64,000 nt of DNA from Noviherbaspirillum galbum (GTDB taxonomy: Bacteria; Pseudomonadota; Gammaproteobacteria; Burkholderiales; Burkholderiaceae_D): assembly GCF_010974945.1 (NCBI RefSeq), contig NZ_JAAIVB010000008.1, forward strand, positions 226,489-290,488. Direction: 5' to 3'. Below, one piece after another: positions 48,824-58,153 of the stretch. Both the position numbers and the translations under genes were made by a program. The stretch's first letter is position 1; each line of letters opens with the position of its first letter. The notes beneath the pieces were generated by a model. That model ran no database searches. It worked only from the letters and a program-made list of their open reading frames with translations, and had not been told where the DNA came from.

Positions 48824-49600
48824 CTAGATAACGTCGGTCCAGCCGAAGCCCTCTTCCTGGCAGGCGATGCGCAGTGCGATCGCCATGCCGCCGATACCCT
48901 CTTCCAGCGCGGCTTGCGCCAATTGCGGCGTATTGTTCTGCTTGCTCAGGTGGGCGCCAATGACGGTCTTCAGCCGGGACTTGTCGAGCGAGCGCAGGAT
49001 GTCCGTGCTGGAAGCATTCGAGAGATGGCCGAACTTGCCGCCGATGCGTCGGCGCAGCGAAGGTGGATAGGTGGAATTCGCGAGCATCTCGAGATCGTGA
49101 TTGCATTCGAGCAGCAAGGCATCGCATCCGCCCAGGGTTTCTACGAGGTAAGGCGTGACATGGCCCGCGTCGGTCAGCACGCCAAGCCGGCGGGCGCCAT
49201 CGCTCGCGACATATTGCAGCGGCTCGCGCGCATCATGCGGCACGGTGTAGGGCAGCAGCAGCAGGTCGCCGATGCTGAAGGCTTCGCCATCGCGGCAAAG
49301 CGATACCTCGACGCCGTCGGCGTCGCGTCGCGCCGCCTGATACGTGCCGTAGGAAAGCCACACCGGGATGCGGTGCCGCCGCGCGAACTTGAAGACGCCG
49401 CCGACATGGTCGGAATGCTCATGCGTGACGATCACCCCGGACAGGCTCCCGGCTTGCACGCCGAGCCGCTCCAGTCGGCGTTCTGTTTCGCGGATGGTGA
49501 AGCCGCAGTCCAGCATGACCGTAGTGCTGGTCGTGCCGGATGCGGCGGTGATCAGGAGCGCATTGCCTTCGCTGCCGCTCCCAAGGCTGGCAAATTTCAA
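48824..49600 (-). CDS. MBL-fold metallohydrolase (YycJ/WalJ-like)
   Basis: 258 residues. It starts MKFASLGSGSEGNALLI, with the metal motif THEHSDHVGG and further ligands in LTDAGHVTP, LECNHD and GAHLSKQNN. This fits the YycJ group of beta-lactamase-fold proteins, thought to be phosphodiesterases or exonucleases; the substrate is not established. It sits 23 bp after bamC on the same strand, ending the dapA-bamC unit. Confidence 0.9.
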   Translation of the reverse strand: MKFASLGSGSEGNALLITAASGTTSTTVMLDCGFTIRETERRLERLGVQAGSLSGVIVTHEHSDHVGGVFKFARRHRIPVWLSYGTYQAARRDADGVEVSLCRDGEAFSIGDLLLLPYTVPHDAREPLQYVASDGARRLGVLTDAGHVTPYLVETLGGCDALLLECNHDLEMLANSTYPPSLRRRIGGKFGHLSNASSTDILRSLDKSRLKTVIGAHLSKQNNTPQLAQAALEEGIGGMAIALRIACQEEGFGWTDVI

Positions 49601-49623
49601 GAGAAAGACGTCGGAAGTGGGAC

Positions 49624-50775
49624 TTACTTGAGCTGTTCGTTGAGCAGCGACAGGATCTTGTCGGCGGCGGCGGAATTGTCAGGCTTTCCGCTGCCATCCT
49701 GGACCTGGACCTGGCTGTTGCCGGAGACGGAACGCACCTTCACGCGATAACGCTGCGCCGTCTTCGCCTTGTCGTCGGAGCCGAAGCTGAAGAGCTTGGC
49801 GAAGAAGCCCTTCTCCGTCTTGGCATCGGTGTTCGGGTCGATGTAGCGCACGAAGTACACGCCTTCGGTGCGATCGCGGTCTTCCACGGTGAAGCCGACG
49901 CGGTCGAGCGCCAGACCGACACGCCGCCATGCGCGGTCGAAGGCTTCGTCGACCTGGACGTAGTTGCCATTCGCATCCTTGACCATGCGGGCCCGCACCG
50001 GCTGCATCGGCGTGCTCTCGACGCTGGCCTTGGTGACCTGAGCGCGTGCATTGTCGGCGCCGAGCCGGGCCATCAGGCGCGACAGGAATTCGGCCTCGAG
50101 TTCGGGATCCGGATTGCGCGGCGTCCACATGGTGGTGTCTTTTTGCGTGCCGACCAGGACTTCCTGCATGCCGCGATGGCTGATGTAGATCTCGGTCGTG
50201 CCATCCGGTCCGCGTTCCAGGCGGGTGCGGAACTTGTCGCGCTCGCCGGTGGAGTACAGGGAATCCAGCGCCTTGCCGATGGTGCTGCGGATGATGTCCT
50301 GGGGAATCTTGGCGCGGTTTTCCGCCCAGTCGGTTTCCATGACACCCGCCTGCGGGTTTTCGGAATTGATGAGGAAACCGGAATCCTGCCAGAAGTCCTT
50401 CACTTGCGGCCAAAGGACTTCGGGGGCCTGCTTCACGACCAGCCAGCGCTGGCTGCCGGCGCGCTGGATCTGCATGTCGGGCGCGCTGTTGGCGGCGATG
50501 ACCACGCCGGTGGAGGGACGAGCGCCCTGCGCCTGGTTGAAGCCCGACGCGGTGGCGGTGCCGCGGTTGGTATCGGGAATGGCATAGCGGTTTTCCCGCT
50601 GGAGCTGGGTCAGGTCCGGCGGCACTTCGAGAGTAGGCGCCTTGCCTGCGCTTTTATATTCGACCTTGTCCGGTTCCAGCAACGATCCGACCGAGCTGCA
50701 GCCGGCCAAACCGGCCACTGCCAGCGCAAGGGGAAGTCCACGTCGTACGATCAGAGTCTTGTTGCGAATAGTCAT
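49624..50775 (-). CDS. bamC: Outer-membrane assembly factor BamC
   Basis: 383 residues, lipoprotein of the BAM complex that inserts beta-barrel proteins. Lipobox AGLAGCSS (Cys26), an unstructured stretch YKSAGKAPTLEVPPDLTQL that binds BamD, then two helix-grip domains. The SNSAPDMQIQRAGSQRWLVV-type beginning of the first is seen as MQIQRAGSQRWLVVK. It follows dapA as in E. coli, supporting the call. Confidence 0.93.
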   Translation of the reverse strand: MTIRNKTLIVRRGLPLALAVAGLAGCSSVGSLLEPDKVEYKSAGKAPTLEVPPDLTQLQRENRYAIPDTNRGTATASGFNQAQGARPSTGVVIAANSAPDMQIQRAGSQRWLVVKQAPEVLWPQVKDFWQDSGFLINSENPQAGVMETDWAENRAKIPQDIIRSTIGKALDSLYSTGERDKFRTRLERGPDGTTEIYISHRGMQEVLVGTQKDTTMWTPRNPDPELEAEFLSRLMARLGADNARAQVTKASVESTPMQPVRARMVKDANGNYVQVDEAFDRAWRRVGLALDRVGFTVEDRDRTEGVYFVRYIDPNTDAKTEKGFFAKLFSFGSDDKAKTAQRYRVKVRSVSGNSQVQVQDGSGKPDNSAAADKILSLLNEQLK

Positions 50776-50827
50776 GTCGAAGCTAGAAAAGTCTCAGGAA
50801 GTTGCCCGGCCGCTATGGAGGCGGCGC

Positions 50828-51706
50828 TTATTGTAATACGCCGGATTCGCGCAGCGCGGCGCGCACCGTGTCGTGCAGGGAATCGGCGAGCGGCACGAGC
50901 GGCAGGCGGATGCCGGCCGGCATCAGGCCCATCTCGGCCATCGCCCACTTGACCGGCACGGGATTCGGCTCGACGAAGAGCTTGGCATGCAGCGGCAGCA
51001 GCTTGTTGTTGATGGCCACCGCCTCGGCAACCTTGCCGTTCATGGCGGCCATGCAGAGTTCATGCATGCCGCGCGGGGCAACGTTGGCGGTCACCGAGAT
51101 ATTGCCGCGCGCGCCGCAGAACATCAGCGCCATCGCGGTCGGATCGTCGCCGGAGTACACCGAGAAGCTCTTGGGCGCCAGGCGCAGCAGCTCGGTGCCG
51201 CGCCCGATGTTGCCGGTGGCATCCTTCACGCCGATCACGCCAGGAACTTCGGCGAGGCGCAGGATGGTCTCGTTGGACATATCGGCCACGGTGCGGCCGG
51301 GAACGTTGTACAGGATGGCGGGCAGGTCCACCGACTCGACGATCTTGCGGAAGTGCTGGTACATGCCTTCCTGCGTCGGGCGGTTGTAATAGGGGACGAC
51401 CAGCAGGGAGGCATCGGCGCCGACTTCCTTGGCGTAGCGGGTCAGCTCGATGGCTTCCGCCGTGGAATTGCCGCCCGTGCCGGCGATGACCGGGATGCGC
51501 TTCGCGGTGTGTTCGACCGCGAGCCGGATCAGTTCGCAATGCTCTTCGACGGACACCGTCGGCGACTCGCCGGTGGTGCCGACGATGACGATGCCGTCCG
51601 TGCCTTCCGCGATATGCCAGTCGATCAGCTTGCGCAGACCAGGCAGGTCGAGACTGCCGTCCGGATGCATGGGAGTGACGATGGCGACGATGCTGCCTTG
51701 AATCAT
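50828..51706 (-). CDS. dapA: 4-hydroxy-tetrahydrodipicolinate synthase
   Basis: 292 residues, TIM barrel. It condenses pyruvate and aspartate semialdehyde in the first step of lysine/diaminopimelate synthesis. Seen are [22 protein letters not shown] with the catalytic Tyr, and the Schiff-base lysine in [11 protein letters not shown]. It starts 52 bp upstream of bamC. Nothing abnormal was noted. Confidence 0.97.
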   Translation of the reverse strand: MIQGSIVAIVTPMHPDGSLDLPGLRKLIDWHIAEGTDGIVIVGTTGESPTVSVEEHCELIRLAVEHTAKRIPVIAGTGGNSTAEAIELTRYAKEVGADASLLVVPYYNRPTQEGMYQHFRKIVESVDLPAILYNVPGRTVADMSNETILRLAEVPGVIGVKDATGNIGRGTELLRLAPKSFSVYSGDDPTAMALMFCGARGNISVTANVAPRGMHELCMAAMNGKVAEAVAINNKLLPLHAKLFVEPNPVPVKWAMAEMGLMPAGIRLPLVPLADSLHDTVRAALRESGVLQ

Positions 51707-51792
51707 GGTGATCTGATAACCGAATGAGGTAAAGCGATGATTGTAGCGGATGTCCGCTCCCGTGGGGAAACCCCGGCGTTCATTCCGCGCCT

Positions 51793-52425
51793 TCAGCCTG
51801 CCCGGCCATCGATGCGCAAGGCGGTCGCCGGCTGTCCGGGCGCGGCCTTCATGACGCAGATGCGCTGCACCATGGCCGGCTTCGGGGCATCGACATAGCC
51901 GTCTTCGTAGGCGATGACGCGCAGTTCGCTGTCGCGCGCCATCTCGAGCAGTTCCCCGGGCTGCAGCAGGAAACGCGGGCTAGACGGCCTGCCGAACTGC
52001 TCGTTGCCGGTGGCGAAGGTCTCATAGATGAGCACGCCGCCGGGCGCGAGGCAATCGAGGATGCCGGGGAACAGCGGCCGGTGGAGGTAGTTCGTGACCA
52101 CCACGCCGGCGAAGGCCGCCGCCGGAAACGGCCAGGCGGCCGGCGCTTCGTCGGTGCCTTCGAGATCGACCTGCCAGGTAACGATGCCCTCCTGGGCGGC
52201 GCGGGCCAGGGCCTCGGCGTCGCGGTCGACAGCCAGCACGGGATGGCCGAGCGCGGCCAGCAGGCGGGCGTGCCGGCCGCCGCCACAGGCAAGGTCGAGC
52301 ACCTCTCCAGACGGGATCAGCGGCGCGAAGCGAAGCACCCAGGCCGAGGGCTGGTCTTGCGCGGCATGGGGTCCGGGCGCAGGTTGGGAAGCCGGCTCGG
52401 AAGCGGGCAGCGAATCGGCGCTCAT
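51793..52425 (-). CDS. Class I SAM-dependent methyltransferase
   Basis: 210 residues. SAM motif I is [17 protein letters not shown], the acidic end of strand 2 is AVDRDAEAL, and [27 protein letters not shown] is the region of motifs II-III (seen as [12 protein letters not shown]). Similar to TehB-like small-molecule methylases; substrate unknown. It begins 4 bp after the trpS stop codon, so it shares that transcript. Confidence 0.87.
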   Translation of the reverse strand: MSADSLPASEPASQPAPGPHAAQDQPSAWVLRFAPLIPSGEVLDLACGGGRHARLLAALGHPVLAVDRDAEALARAAQEGIVTWQVDLEGTDEAPAAWPFPAAAFAGVVVTNYLHRPLFPGILDCLAPGGVLIYETFATGNEQFGRPSSPRFLLQPGELLEMARDSELRVIAYEDGYVDAPKPAMVQRICVMKAAPGQPATALRIDGRAG

Positions 52426-52429
52426 GGTC

Positions 52430-53632
52430 TCAGCTATAGCTCAGACCCATGGCTTCACGCACGTCGCGCATGGTTTCCTGGGCCAGCTTGCGGGCGGCCT
52501 CGCAGCCGTCGGCCACGATGGCGCGCACCAGCGAGGGATCGTCGAGATACTTCTGCGCGCGCTCGCGCATCGGCTCCTGCTCCTTGAGCACCGCATCGAT
52601 CACCGGCTGCTTGCATTCGAGGCAGCCGATGCCTGCCGAACGGCAGCCCTTCTGCACCCATTCCTTGGTCGCGTCGTCGGAATACACCTTGTGCAGCTGC
52701 CAGACCGGGCACTTCTCCGGTTCGCCCGGATCGGTGCGTCGCACGCGCGCCGGGTCGGTGGGCATGGTGCGCATCTTCTTGATCACCGATTCACGGTCTT
52801 CGCGCAGGGCGATGGAATTGCCGTAGCTCTTGGACATCTTCTGCCCGTCGAGGCCGGGCATGCGCGAGGCTTCGGTCAGCTTGGCCTGGGGTTCGACGAG
52901 GATGATCTTGCGGCTGCCTTCGAGGTAGCCGAAGAGCCGCTCGCGGTCGATCTGCGACAGGTTCTGTGCTTCGTCCAGCATGGCCTTGGCCTGTTCCAGC
53001 GCGTCGGCATTGCCTTTCTCCTGGTAGTCGGCGCGCAGCTCGGTATACAGCTTGGCGCGCTTGCTGCCGAGCTTCTTGACGGCTTCCTTGGCTTTGTCCT
53101 CGAATCCCTTTTCCTTGCCGTACAAGTGATTGAAGCGGCGCGCCAGCTCGCGCATCATCTCGATGTGCGGCACCTGGTCTTCGCCCACCGGCACCTGGCT
53201 GGCGCGGTAGATCAGCACGTCGGCCGCCTGCAGGAGCGGGTAGCCGAGGAAGCCGTAGGTGGCGAGGTCGCGGTCGGCGAGCTTTTCCTGCTGGTCCTTG
53301 TAGGTCGGCACGCGCTCGAGCCAGCCGAGGGGCGTGGCCATCGACAGCAGCAGGTGCAGCTCGGCGTGCTCCGGCACCTTGGACTGGATGAAGATGGTCG
53401 CCTGCGACGGATCGATGCCGGCGGCGAGCCAGTCGATCACCATGTCCCAGGTGCTGGACTCGATGATGCTCGGGTCGTCGTAGTGCGTCGTCAGCGCATG
53501 CCAGTCGGCGACGAAGAACAGGCAGGGCAGTTCGGACTGCATCTTGATCCAGTTCTTGAGCGCACCGTGATAGTGGCCAAGATGCATCGCGCCAGTCGGG
53601 CGCATTCCGGAAACAACGCGGTCTGGGTACAT
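52430..53632 (-). CDS. trpS: Tryptophanyl-tRNA synthetase, long form with four-cysteine motif
   Basis: 400 residues against about 334 in E. coli. HIGH motif as MHLGHYHG (16-23), KMSKS at 265-269 in GQKMSKSYG. A charged helical insertion spans about 172-240. The C-terminal part has C308, C330, C337 and C340, i.e. C-x21-C-x6-C-x2-C. This is nearly the C-x22-C-x6-C-x2-C arrangement that binds [4Fe-4S] in Thermotoga TrpRS. It charges tRNA-Trp. It lies 6 bp after the M50 protease gene. Confidence 0.96.
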   Translation of the reverse strand: MYPDRVVSGMRPTGAMHLGHYHGALKNWIKMQSELPCLFFVADWHALTTHYDDPSIIESSTWDMVIDWLAAGIDPSQATIFIQSKVPEHAELHLLLSMATPLGWLERVPTYKDQQEKLADRDLATYGFLGYPLLQAADVLIYRASQVPVGEDQVPHIEMMRELARRFNHLYGKEKGFEDKAKEAVKKLGSKRAKLYTELRADYQEKGNADALEQAKAMLDEAQNLSQIDRERLFGYLEGSRKIILVEPQAKLTEASRMPGLDGQKMSKSYGNSIALREDRESVIKKMRTMPTDPARVRRTDPGEPEKCPVWQLHKVYSDDATKEWVQKGCRSAGIGCLECKQPVIDAVLKEQEPMRERAQKYLDDPSLVRAIVADGCEAARKLAQETMRDVREAMGLSYS

Positions 53633-53638
53633 AGTCGT

Positions 53639-54298
53639 TCAGCTAAAAAGTAGGGTCAGGGGGGAAAGCAGCAGTTGCAGGAGGGTGCTGGCCAGGCTCA
53701 TGACCGGCACCATCCAGAAATACAGCACCTTCAGCATCACCAGGGCCATCACGATGAAGAAGCCGTAGGGTTCGATGCGGGAAAACTTGTAGGCGTACTT
53801 GTGCGGCAGGAAGCTGGTGACCACCCTTCCCCCGTCGAGCGGCGGAATGGGAAAAAGGTTGAAGGCGAACACCACCAGGTTGGTGAGGATGCCGGCGTGG
53901 GCCATCTTCAGGAAGAAGGGCTCGTCGACGTCCATGGCATTGAGCAGGATGCCCAGCACCGACCACAGGAAAGCCATGATGAAGTTGGCGGCAGGGCCCG
54001 CGAGCGCCACCCAGGCCATCTGGCGCTTGGGGTTGCGCAGGTTACCGTATTCCACGGGCACCGGCTTGGCATAGCCGAAGAGGAAGGCACCTGAGGTTGC
54101 CACGTACAGCAGCACGGGAATGATGAGGGTGCCGAAGGGATCGATGTGCTTGGCCGGATTGAGGCTCATGCGCCCCTGCATGTAGGCCGTGGAGTCGCCG
54201 AAATAGCGCGCGGCATAGGCATGGGCCGCTTCGTGCAGGGTGATGGCGAAGATCACCGGCAATGCGTAAACGGCAAGGGTTTGTATGATGTCATCCAT
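53639..54298 (-). CDS. Site-2-protease-like M50 metallopeptidase
   Basis: 219 residues, mostly hydrophobic with about six membrane helices. The zinc site is HEAAHAYAARYFGD, with the second half FNLFPIPPLDGGRV. No PDZ domain is present, which separates it from RseP. This small type is widely found directly before trpS; substrate unknown. ATG 54298 (MDDIIQTLAVY) fits the first helix; a longer frame adds 19 unlikely residues. Confidence 0.9.
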   Translation of the reverse strand: MDDIIQTLAVYALPVIFAITLHEAAHAYAARYFGDSTAYMQGRMSLNPAKHIDPFGTLIIPVLLYVATSGAFLFGYAKPVPVEYGNLRNPKRQMAWVALAGPAANFIMAFLWSVLGILLNAMDVDEPFFLKMAHAGILTNLVVFAFNLFPIPPLDGGRVVTSFLPHKYAYKFSRIEPYGFFIVMALVMLKVLYFWMVPVMSLASTLLQLLLSPLTLLFS

Positions 54299-54412
54299 GA
54301 GGGGTGATTCTAACAGAGCGAGGAAGGGCTGCCGTCCCGGATTGCGTCCGGGCATGCAGGCGAGCCCGCGGGGCGCGGCCCGTGCGGGAAGGACATGTGC
54401 GGCGGCCCTGCT

Positions 54413-55036
54413 CTACAGCCCGAAAACCGCCGGGTCTCCCCTGCCCTGCCGCACCAACTCGGGTTCGCTCGCGGTCAGGTCGACGACCGTGGTCGGCTCC
54501 ATGCTGCAGGCGCCGCCGTCGATGACCAGCTCGATCTGCTTTTCGAGATGTTCGCGCACCTCTTCGGGGTCGGTCAGCGGGTCGCGTTCGTCGGGCAGGA
54601 TGAGCGTGGTTCCCAGCAATGGCTGGCCGAGTTCCTCGAGCAGGGCGTGCGCGATGGCATTTTCGGGTACGCGCAGGCCGATGGTCTTGCGCGACGGATG
54701 GGACAGCCGCCGCGGCACTTCCCGGGTCGCCTCGAGAATGACGGTGAAGGGTCCCGGCGTGGCGGCCTTCAGCATGCGGTACTGGCGATTGTCGACCTTG
54801 GCGTACTGGGCGATTTCGCTGAGGTCGCGGCACAGCAGCGTCAGGTGGTGCTTGTCGTCGACGCCACGCAGCCGGCGCAGGCGTTCCACCGCCTGCTTGT
54901 CGTCGAGGTGGCAGACCAGCGCGTAGCAGGAGTCGGTGGGCAAGGCGACGATGCCGCCGCCGTGCACGATCTGGGCCGCCTGCTTGATGAGGCGGAGCTG
55001 CGGATTTTCCGGATGGATTTGAAAGTATTGGCTCAT
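54413..55036 (-). CDS. yciO: YciO-type Sua5/YrdC domain protein
   Basis: 207 residues, beginning MSQYFQIHPENPQLRLIKQA, very like E. coli YciO. The YrdC fold is shown by GGIVALPTDSCYALVC, LLCRDLSEIAQYAKVDN, TPGPFTVIL and KTIGLRVP. YrdC/Sua5 make threonylcarbamoyl-AMP for tRNA t6A37. YciO is a paralogue whose main role is less clear. In E. coli it neighbours the PHP phosphatase gene, which is also close by here. Confidence 0.92.
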   Translation of the reverse strand: MSQYFQIHPENPQLRLIKQAAQIVHGGGIVALPTDSCYALVCHLDDKQAVERLRRLRGVDDKHHLTLLCRDLSEIAQYAKVDNRQYRMLKAATPGPFTVILEATREVPRRLSHPSRKTIGLRVPENAIAHALLEELGQPLLGTTLILPDERDPLTDPEEVREHLEKQIELVIDGGACSMEPTTVVDLTASEPELVRQGRGDPAVFGL

Positions 55037-55044
55037 GAAAAGAA

Positions 55045-55075
55045 GAACGGCGGTGTCGCTAGACAGCCGCCGTTC
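55045..55075 (-). terminator. Hairpin downstream of htpX, possible terminator
   Basis: GAACGGCGG (55045-55053) pairs with CCGCCGTTC (55067-55075), with an inner TGTC/GACA. On the minus strand it is followed by TTCTTTTC, a weak T tract. It would separate htpX from yciO. Confidence 0.55.
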
Positions 55076-55089
55076 GGAAAAGATCAGGT

Positions 55090-55968
55090 TTATTGGGCGC
55101 TTCGCAAGGCAGCGATGCGCTCCTCTATCGGCGGATGGCTCGCGAACAGCGCCGCGAAACCGGATCCGCCACCATTGATACCGAACGACTTGAATGCCTG
55201 GGGCATGCTTTCCGGCGGCTCGAGGCCGCCGAGGCGGGCCAGCGCCTTCACCATCGGCTGGGGCGAACCGAGCAGCTTGGCCGAACCCGCGTCGGCGCGG
55301 AATTCACGGTAACGCGAAAACCATGCCACGATCATCGACGCGACGATGCCAAACAGGATCTCGCATACGAACACGGTGATCATGTAGCCGATGCCCGGGC
55401 CGCGGTTATCGTCGCGCGACAGCATGCGATCGACGAAGAAGCCCACCACGCGCGCCAGAAACACCACAAAGGTATTCACCACGCCCTGGATCAGGGTCAG
55501 GGTGACCATGTCGCCATTGGAGACGTGGGCGATTTCATGGCCGAGCACGGCTTCCACTTCTTCCTTCGTCATGCCTTCCAGCAAGCCGGTGGAGACGGCG
55601 ACCAGCGCGGAATTCTTGAAGGCGCCCGTGGCGAAGGCATTGGCCTCGCCTTCGTAGATTGCCACCTCGGGCATGGCGATGCCCGCCCGGTCGGCCAGGC
55701 GCTTGACGGTGTCCAGCAACCAGAGCTCGGTCGAGGAGGACGGCGTGTCGATGACGCGCGCGCCGGTCGACCACTTGGCCATGGTCTTGCTCAGCAGCAG
55801 AGAGATGATCGCGCCCGTGAAGCCGACCACCAGCGAGTACACCATCAGCGTGCCCAGTTGCAGGCCGTTCGCCGTCAGGAAGCGATTCACCCCAAGCAGC
55901 GACAGCACGACCGACATGACCAGCATGACGGCGAGGTTCGTGGCCAGGAACAGGAAAATGCGTTTCAT
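55090..55968 (-). CDS. htpX: Membrane zinc metalloprotease HtpX
   Basis: 292 residues. Two N-terminal membrane helices ([19 protein letters not shown], then [19 protein letters not shown]), the zinc motif [13 protein letters not shown] and third ligand [11 protein letters not shown], plus two further helices. It degrades misfolded membrane proteins together with FtsH. AAGGAG lies before the ATG, and a sigma-32 consensus promoter lies 32 bp upstream. Confidence 0.97.
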   Translation of the reverse strand: MKRIFLFLATNLAVMLVMSVVLSLLGVNRFLTANGLQLGTLMVYSLVVGFTGAIISLLLSKTMAKWSTGARVIDTPSSSTELWLLDTVKRLADRAGIAMPEVAIYEGEANAFATGAFKNSALVAVSTGLLEGMTKEEVEAVLGHEIAHVSNGDMVTLTLIQGVVNTFVVFLARVVGFFVDRMLSRDDNRGPGIGYMITVFVCEILFGIVASMIVAWFSRYREFRADAGSAKLLGSPQPMVKALARLGGLEPPESMPQAFKSFGINGGGSGFAALFASHPPIEERIAALRSAQ

Positions 55969-55999
55969 GCGTTTGTCTCCTTGGATGAAGGCAAGAGCG

Positions 56000-56028
56000 A
56001 AATGGGGTTAAATGAATGAAATTTCAAG
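56000..56028 (-). promoter_or_regulatory. Consensus sigma-32 promoter of htpX
   Basis: On the minus strand CTTGAAA (56022-56028), a 14-nt spacer, then CCCCATTT (56000-56007). Both hexamer regions match the sigma-32 consensus fully. This puts htpX in the heat-shock regulon with clpB. Confidence 0.92.
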
Positions 56029-56196
56029 TGGCTGGATGATGCCACAAAGACAGCCCGCAAAGGCGGAAGAGTTGGTGAGAAAAACTGGAAGGATCGGTCA
56101 CGCGCGGCGTGACCCATGGCCATTCGCGCGACGGAGGATGCGCGTGATGAGGGAGGAAGCGGTAACTGCAACGGCAGCCTGGGGCTGCCCGTCCGG

Positions 56197-57033
56197 TCAG
56201 ATCTGCCAGTCCTTCCAGACCGGCGTGAGCGATTCAGGCAGCGGCGGCAGCGCGCCGAGATCGATGGGCGACTCGCCGGGCGCATGGAAATCCGAGCCGC
56301 GCGATGCCAGCAGGCCATAGCGCCTGGCCACGCCGGCGAAGATGCCATATTCCTCGACCGTATGGCTGCCGGTGACGACCTCCACGCCGGTGCCGCCGAG
56401 CTGCTTGAATTCGGTAAGCAAGGCATCGAGCTGCATGTCGGAGAAATCGTAGCGTCCCGGATGCGCGACAACCGCCGTGCCGCCGGCGCCGCGGATCCAG
56501 GTGACCGCTTCCTTGAGCGTGGCCCAGCGATGCGGGACAAACCCCGGCTTGCCGTCCGTCAAGTAGTTGCGGAACACCTCGGCGGTGTCCTGGCAGACGC
56601 CCTTCTCCACCAGGAAGCGGGCGAAGTGGGTACGCGAGATGAGGTCGGGGTTGCCGACGAATTCCAGCGCGCCCTCGTAGGCACCCTCGATGCCGACCGC
56701 CGCAAGCTGCGCGGCCATTTCGCGGGCGCGCCGCTCCCTTCCGCTGCGGGTGCTGGCGAGGCCGCGCACGAGGTCCTCGTTGCGCTCGTCGATCTGCAGG
56801 CCGACGATGTGCACCGTCTTCTCCGACCAGGTGATCGAGATTTCCACGCCGGGCACGAAGCGCATGCCGAGCGCGTCCGCCGCCGCACGGGCTTCGGCGA
56901 TGCCGCCGACTTCATCGTGGTCGGTCAAGGCCCAGACCTGCACGCCATTGGCGCTGGCGCGCGCAGCCACCTCGGCCGGAGCGAGGGCTCCGTCGGAAAC
57001 GGTGGAATGGCAATGGAGATCGACGTTGAGCAT
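56197..57033 (-). CDS. PHP-domain 3',5'-nucleoside bisphosphate phosphatase / RNase AM-like
   Basis: 278 residues. The PHP metal motifs are present: VDLHCHSTVSDG, LTDHDEVGG, VPGVEIS, AHPGRYDFS and ASRGSDFHAPG. The family (YciV/TrpH/Rnm) removes 3' phosphate from 3',5'-bisphosphate nucleotides and trims rRNA 5' ends in E. coli. Start ATG 57033 gives MLNVDLHCHS, the usual beginning; upstream in-frame codons look untranslated. It neighbours yciO as in E. coli, with htpX in between. Confidence 0.92.
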   Translation of the reverse strand: MLNVDLHCHSTVSDGALAPAEVAARASANGVQVWALTDHDEVGGIAEARAAADALGMRFVPGVEISITWSEKTVHIVGLQIDERNEDLVRGLASTRSGRERRAREMAAQLAAVGIEGAYEGALEFVGNPDLISRTHFARFLVEKGVCQDTAEVFRNYLTDGKPGFVPHRWATLKEAVTWIRGAGGTAVVAHPGRYDFSDMQLDALLTEFKQLGGTGVEVVTGSHTVEEYGIFAGVARRYGLLASRGSDFHAPGESPIDLGALPPLPESLTPVWKDWQI

Positions 57034-57151
57034 GGTTCGGGCAGGAGAAACGGAAATGGAAGCGCTGGCCTCCATTGTACGACGAGACGCCGGGGAATTC
57101 ATGCCGGACGATGTCTTGCCGGGCCGCCAAGCCTCCGGCCCCGGGCGGTCG

Positions 57152-58030
57152 TCAGCGCGGAATGAAGGATTCGATCAATTCGGCCAGGCGTTCCGGCTGG
57201 TCGTGGTGAAGCATGTGGCCGGCTTCGCCGAGCACGGCGGTGCTCACCTTGGCCAGCGCCTTGATGCGCCGGTCGATTTCCTCGCGGGCGCTTTCCTTCG
57301 GGCCCATCCAGCGCAAGGCATCTGTGTCTTCCGCTTCCACCCAGAGCACGTCGGCCTTGATCGCACGCCAGCAGGCAAGCACTTCCTCGATGCGGTACAG
57401 GACGGGATTGCTCAGCTTGTGCGCCGGGTCGCCGAGGATGATCCATTCGCCATCCGCATTCTGGGAGGCCCAGTGCGCCGCGAGGAAGGCGGCGCGCTCG
57501 GTGCTCAGCCGCGGATTGTTCCGCTGCAGGCGCGTGGCCACCTCTTCCAGGCTGCCGTAGGGCCGCATCTTGGGAATGTGGCGCAGCTCGTCCATCCACT
57601 TGGCATAGCGCTCCGGCGCCTGGTCGGGACGGCTGCCGGGCAGGCCGAAGCCTTCGAGGTTCACCAGCCTGGCAACGCGGGTAGGACGCGCGCCGGCGTA
57701 GATGCAGGCGATGTTGCCGCCCATGCTGTGGCCGATGAGATTGGCGGGGATGCCGGCGGAGTAATGATCGAGGATGGCGTCGAGGTCGCCGAGATAATCG
57801 GGAAACCAGTAGGTATCGGAATGATTGCTTTCCGTCAAACCGAAGCCGCGCCAGTCTGGTGCAATCACGTGCCAGTCGCGCGGCAGGGCGTCGACGACGA
57901 ACTGGAACGAGGCCGCCACGTCCATCCAGCCGTGCAGCATGAACAGCTTTGGCGCGCCCGGCTCGCCCCAATGGCGCACGTGGTATTTCAGGCCGCGGAT
58001 GTCCAGGAATTCCGAACGAGATGGTTTCAT
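57152..58030 (-). CDS. Alpha/beta hydrolase
   Basis: 292 residues. The strand-turn LFMLHGWMDVAASF contains the oxyanion HG, the nucleophile elbow is IGHSMGGN (Ser), and the terminal His is in GEAGHMLHHDQPE. The length and cap suggest an esterase or epoxide-hydrolase-like enzyme; substrate unknown. The ATG 58030 starts MKPSRSEFLDIRG. The open frame continues far upstream, antisense to the acyl-CoA synthetase gene, which is a GC artefact. It is divergent from that gene by 123 bp. Confidence 0.9.
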   Translation of the reverse strand: MKPSRSEFLDIRGLKYHVRHWGEPGAPKLFMLHGWMDVAASFQFVVDALPRDWHVIAPDWRGFGLTESNHSDTYWFPDYLGDLDAILDHYSAGIPANLIGHSMGGNIACIYAGARPTRVARLVNLEGFGLPGSRPDQAPERYAKWMDELRHIPKMRPYGSLEEVATRLQRNNPRLSTERAAFLAAHWASQNADGEWIILGDPAHKLSNPVLYRIEEVLACWRAIKADVLWVEAEDTDALRWMGPKESAREEIDRRIKALAKVSTAVLGEAGHMLHHDQPERLAELIESFIPR

Positions 58031-58153
58031 GGTGATGATGAGAAGCTGCAAGGCAGCGGATATCGAATTAGAATCGGACGGCTCGCTTGGCAGAACGGCA
58101 AGGATGCCGCCAGGCGGAAGGCAAGATAGACCGAAGATTATACCGGAGAGAAG

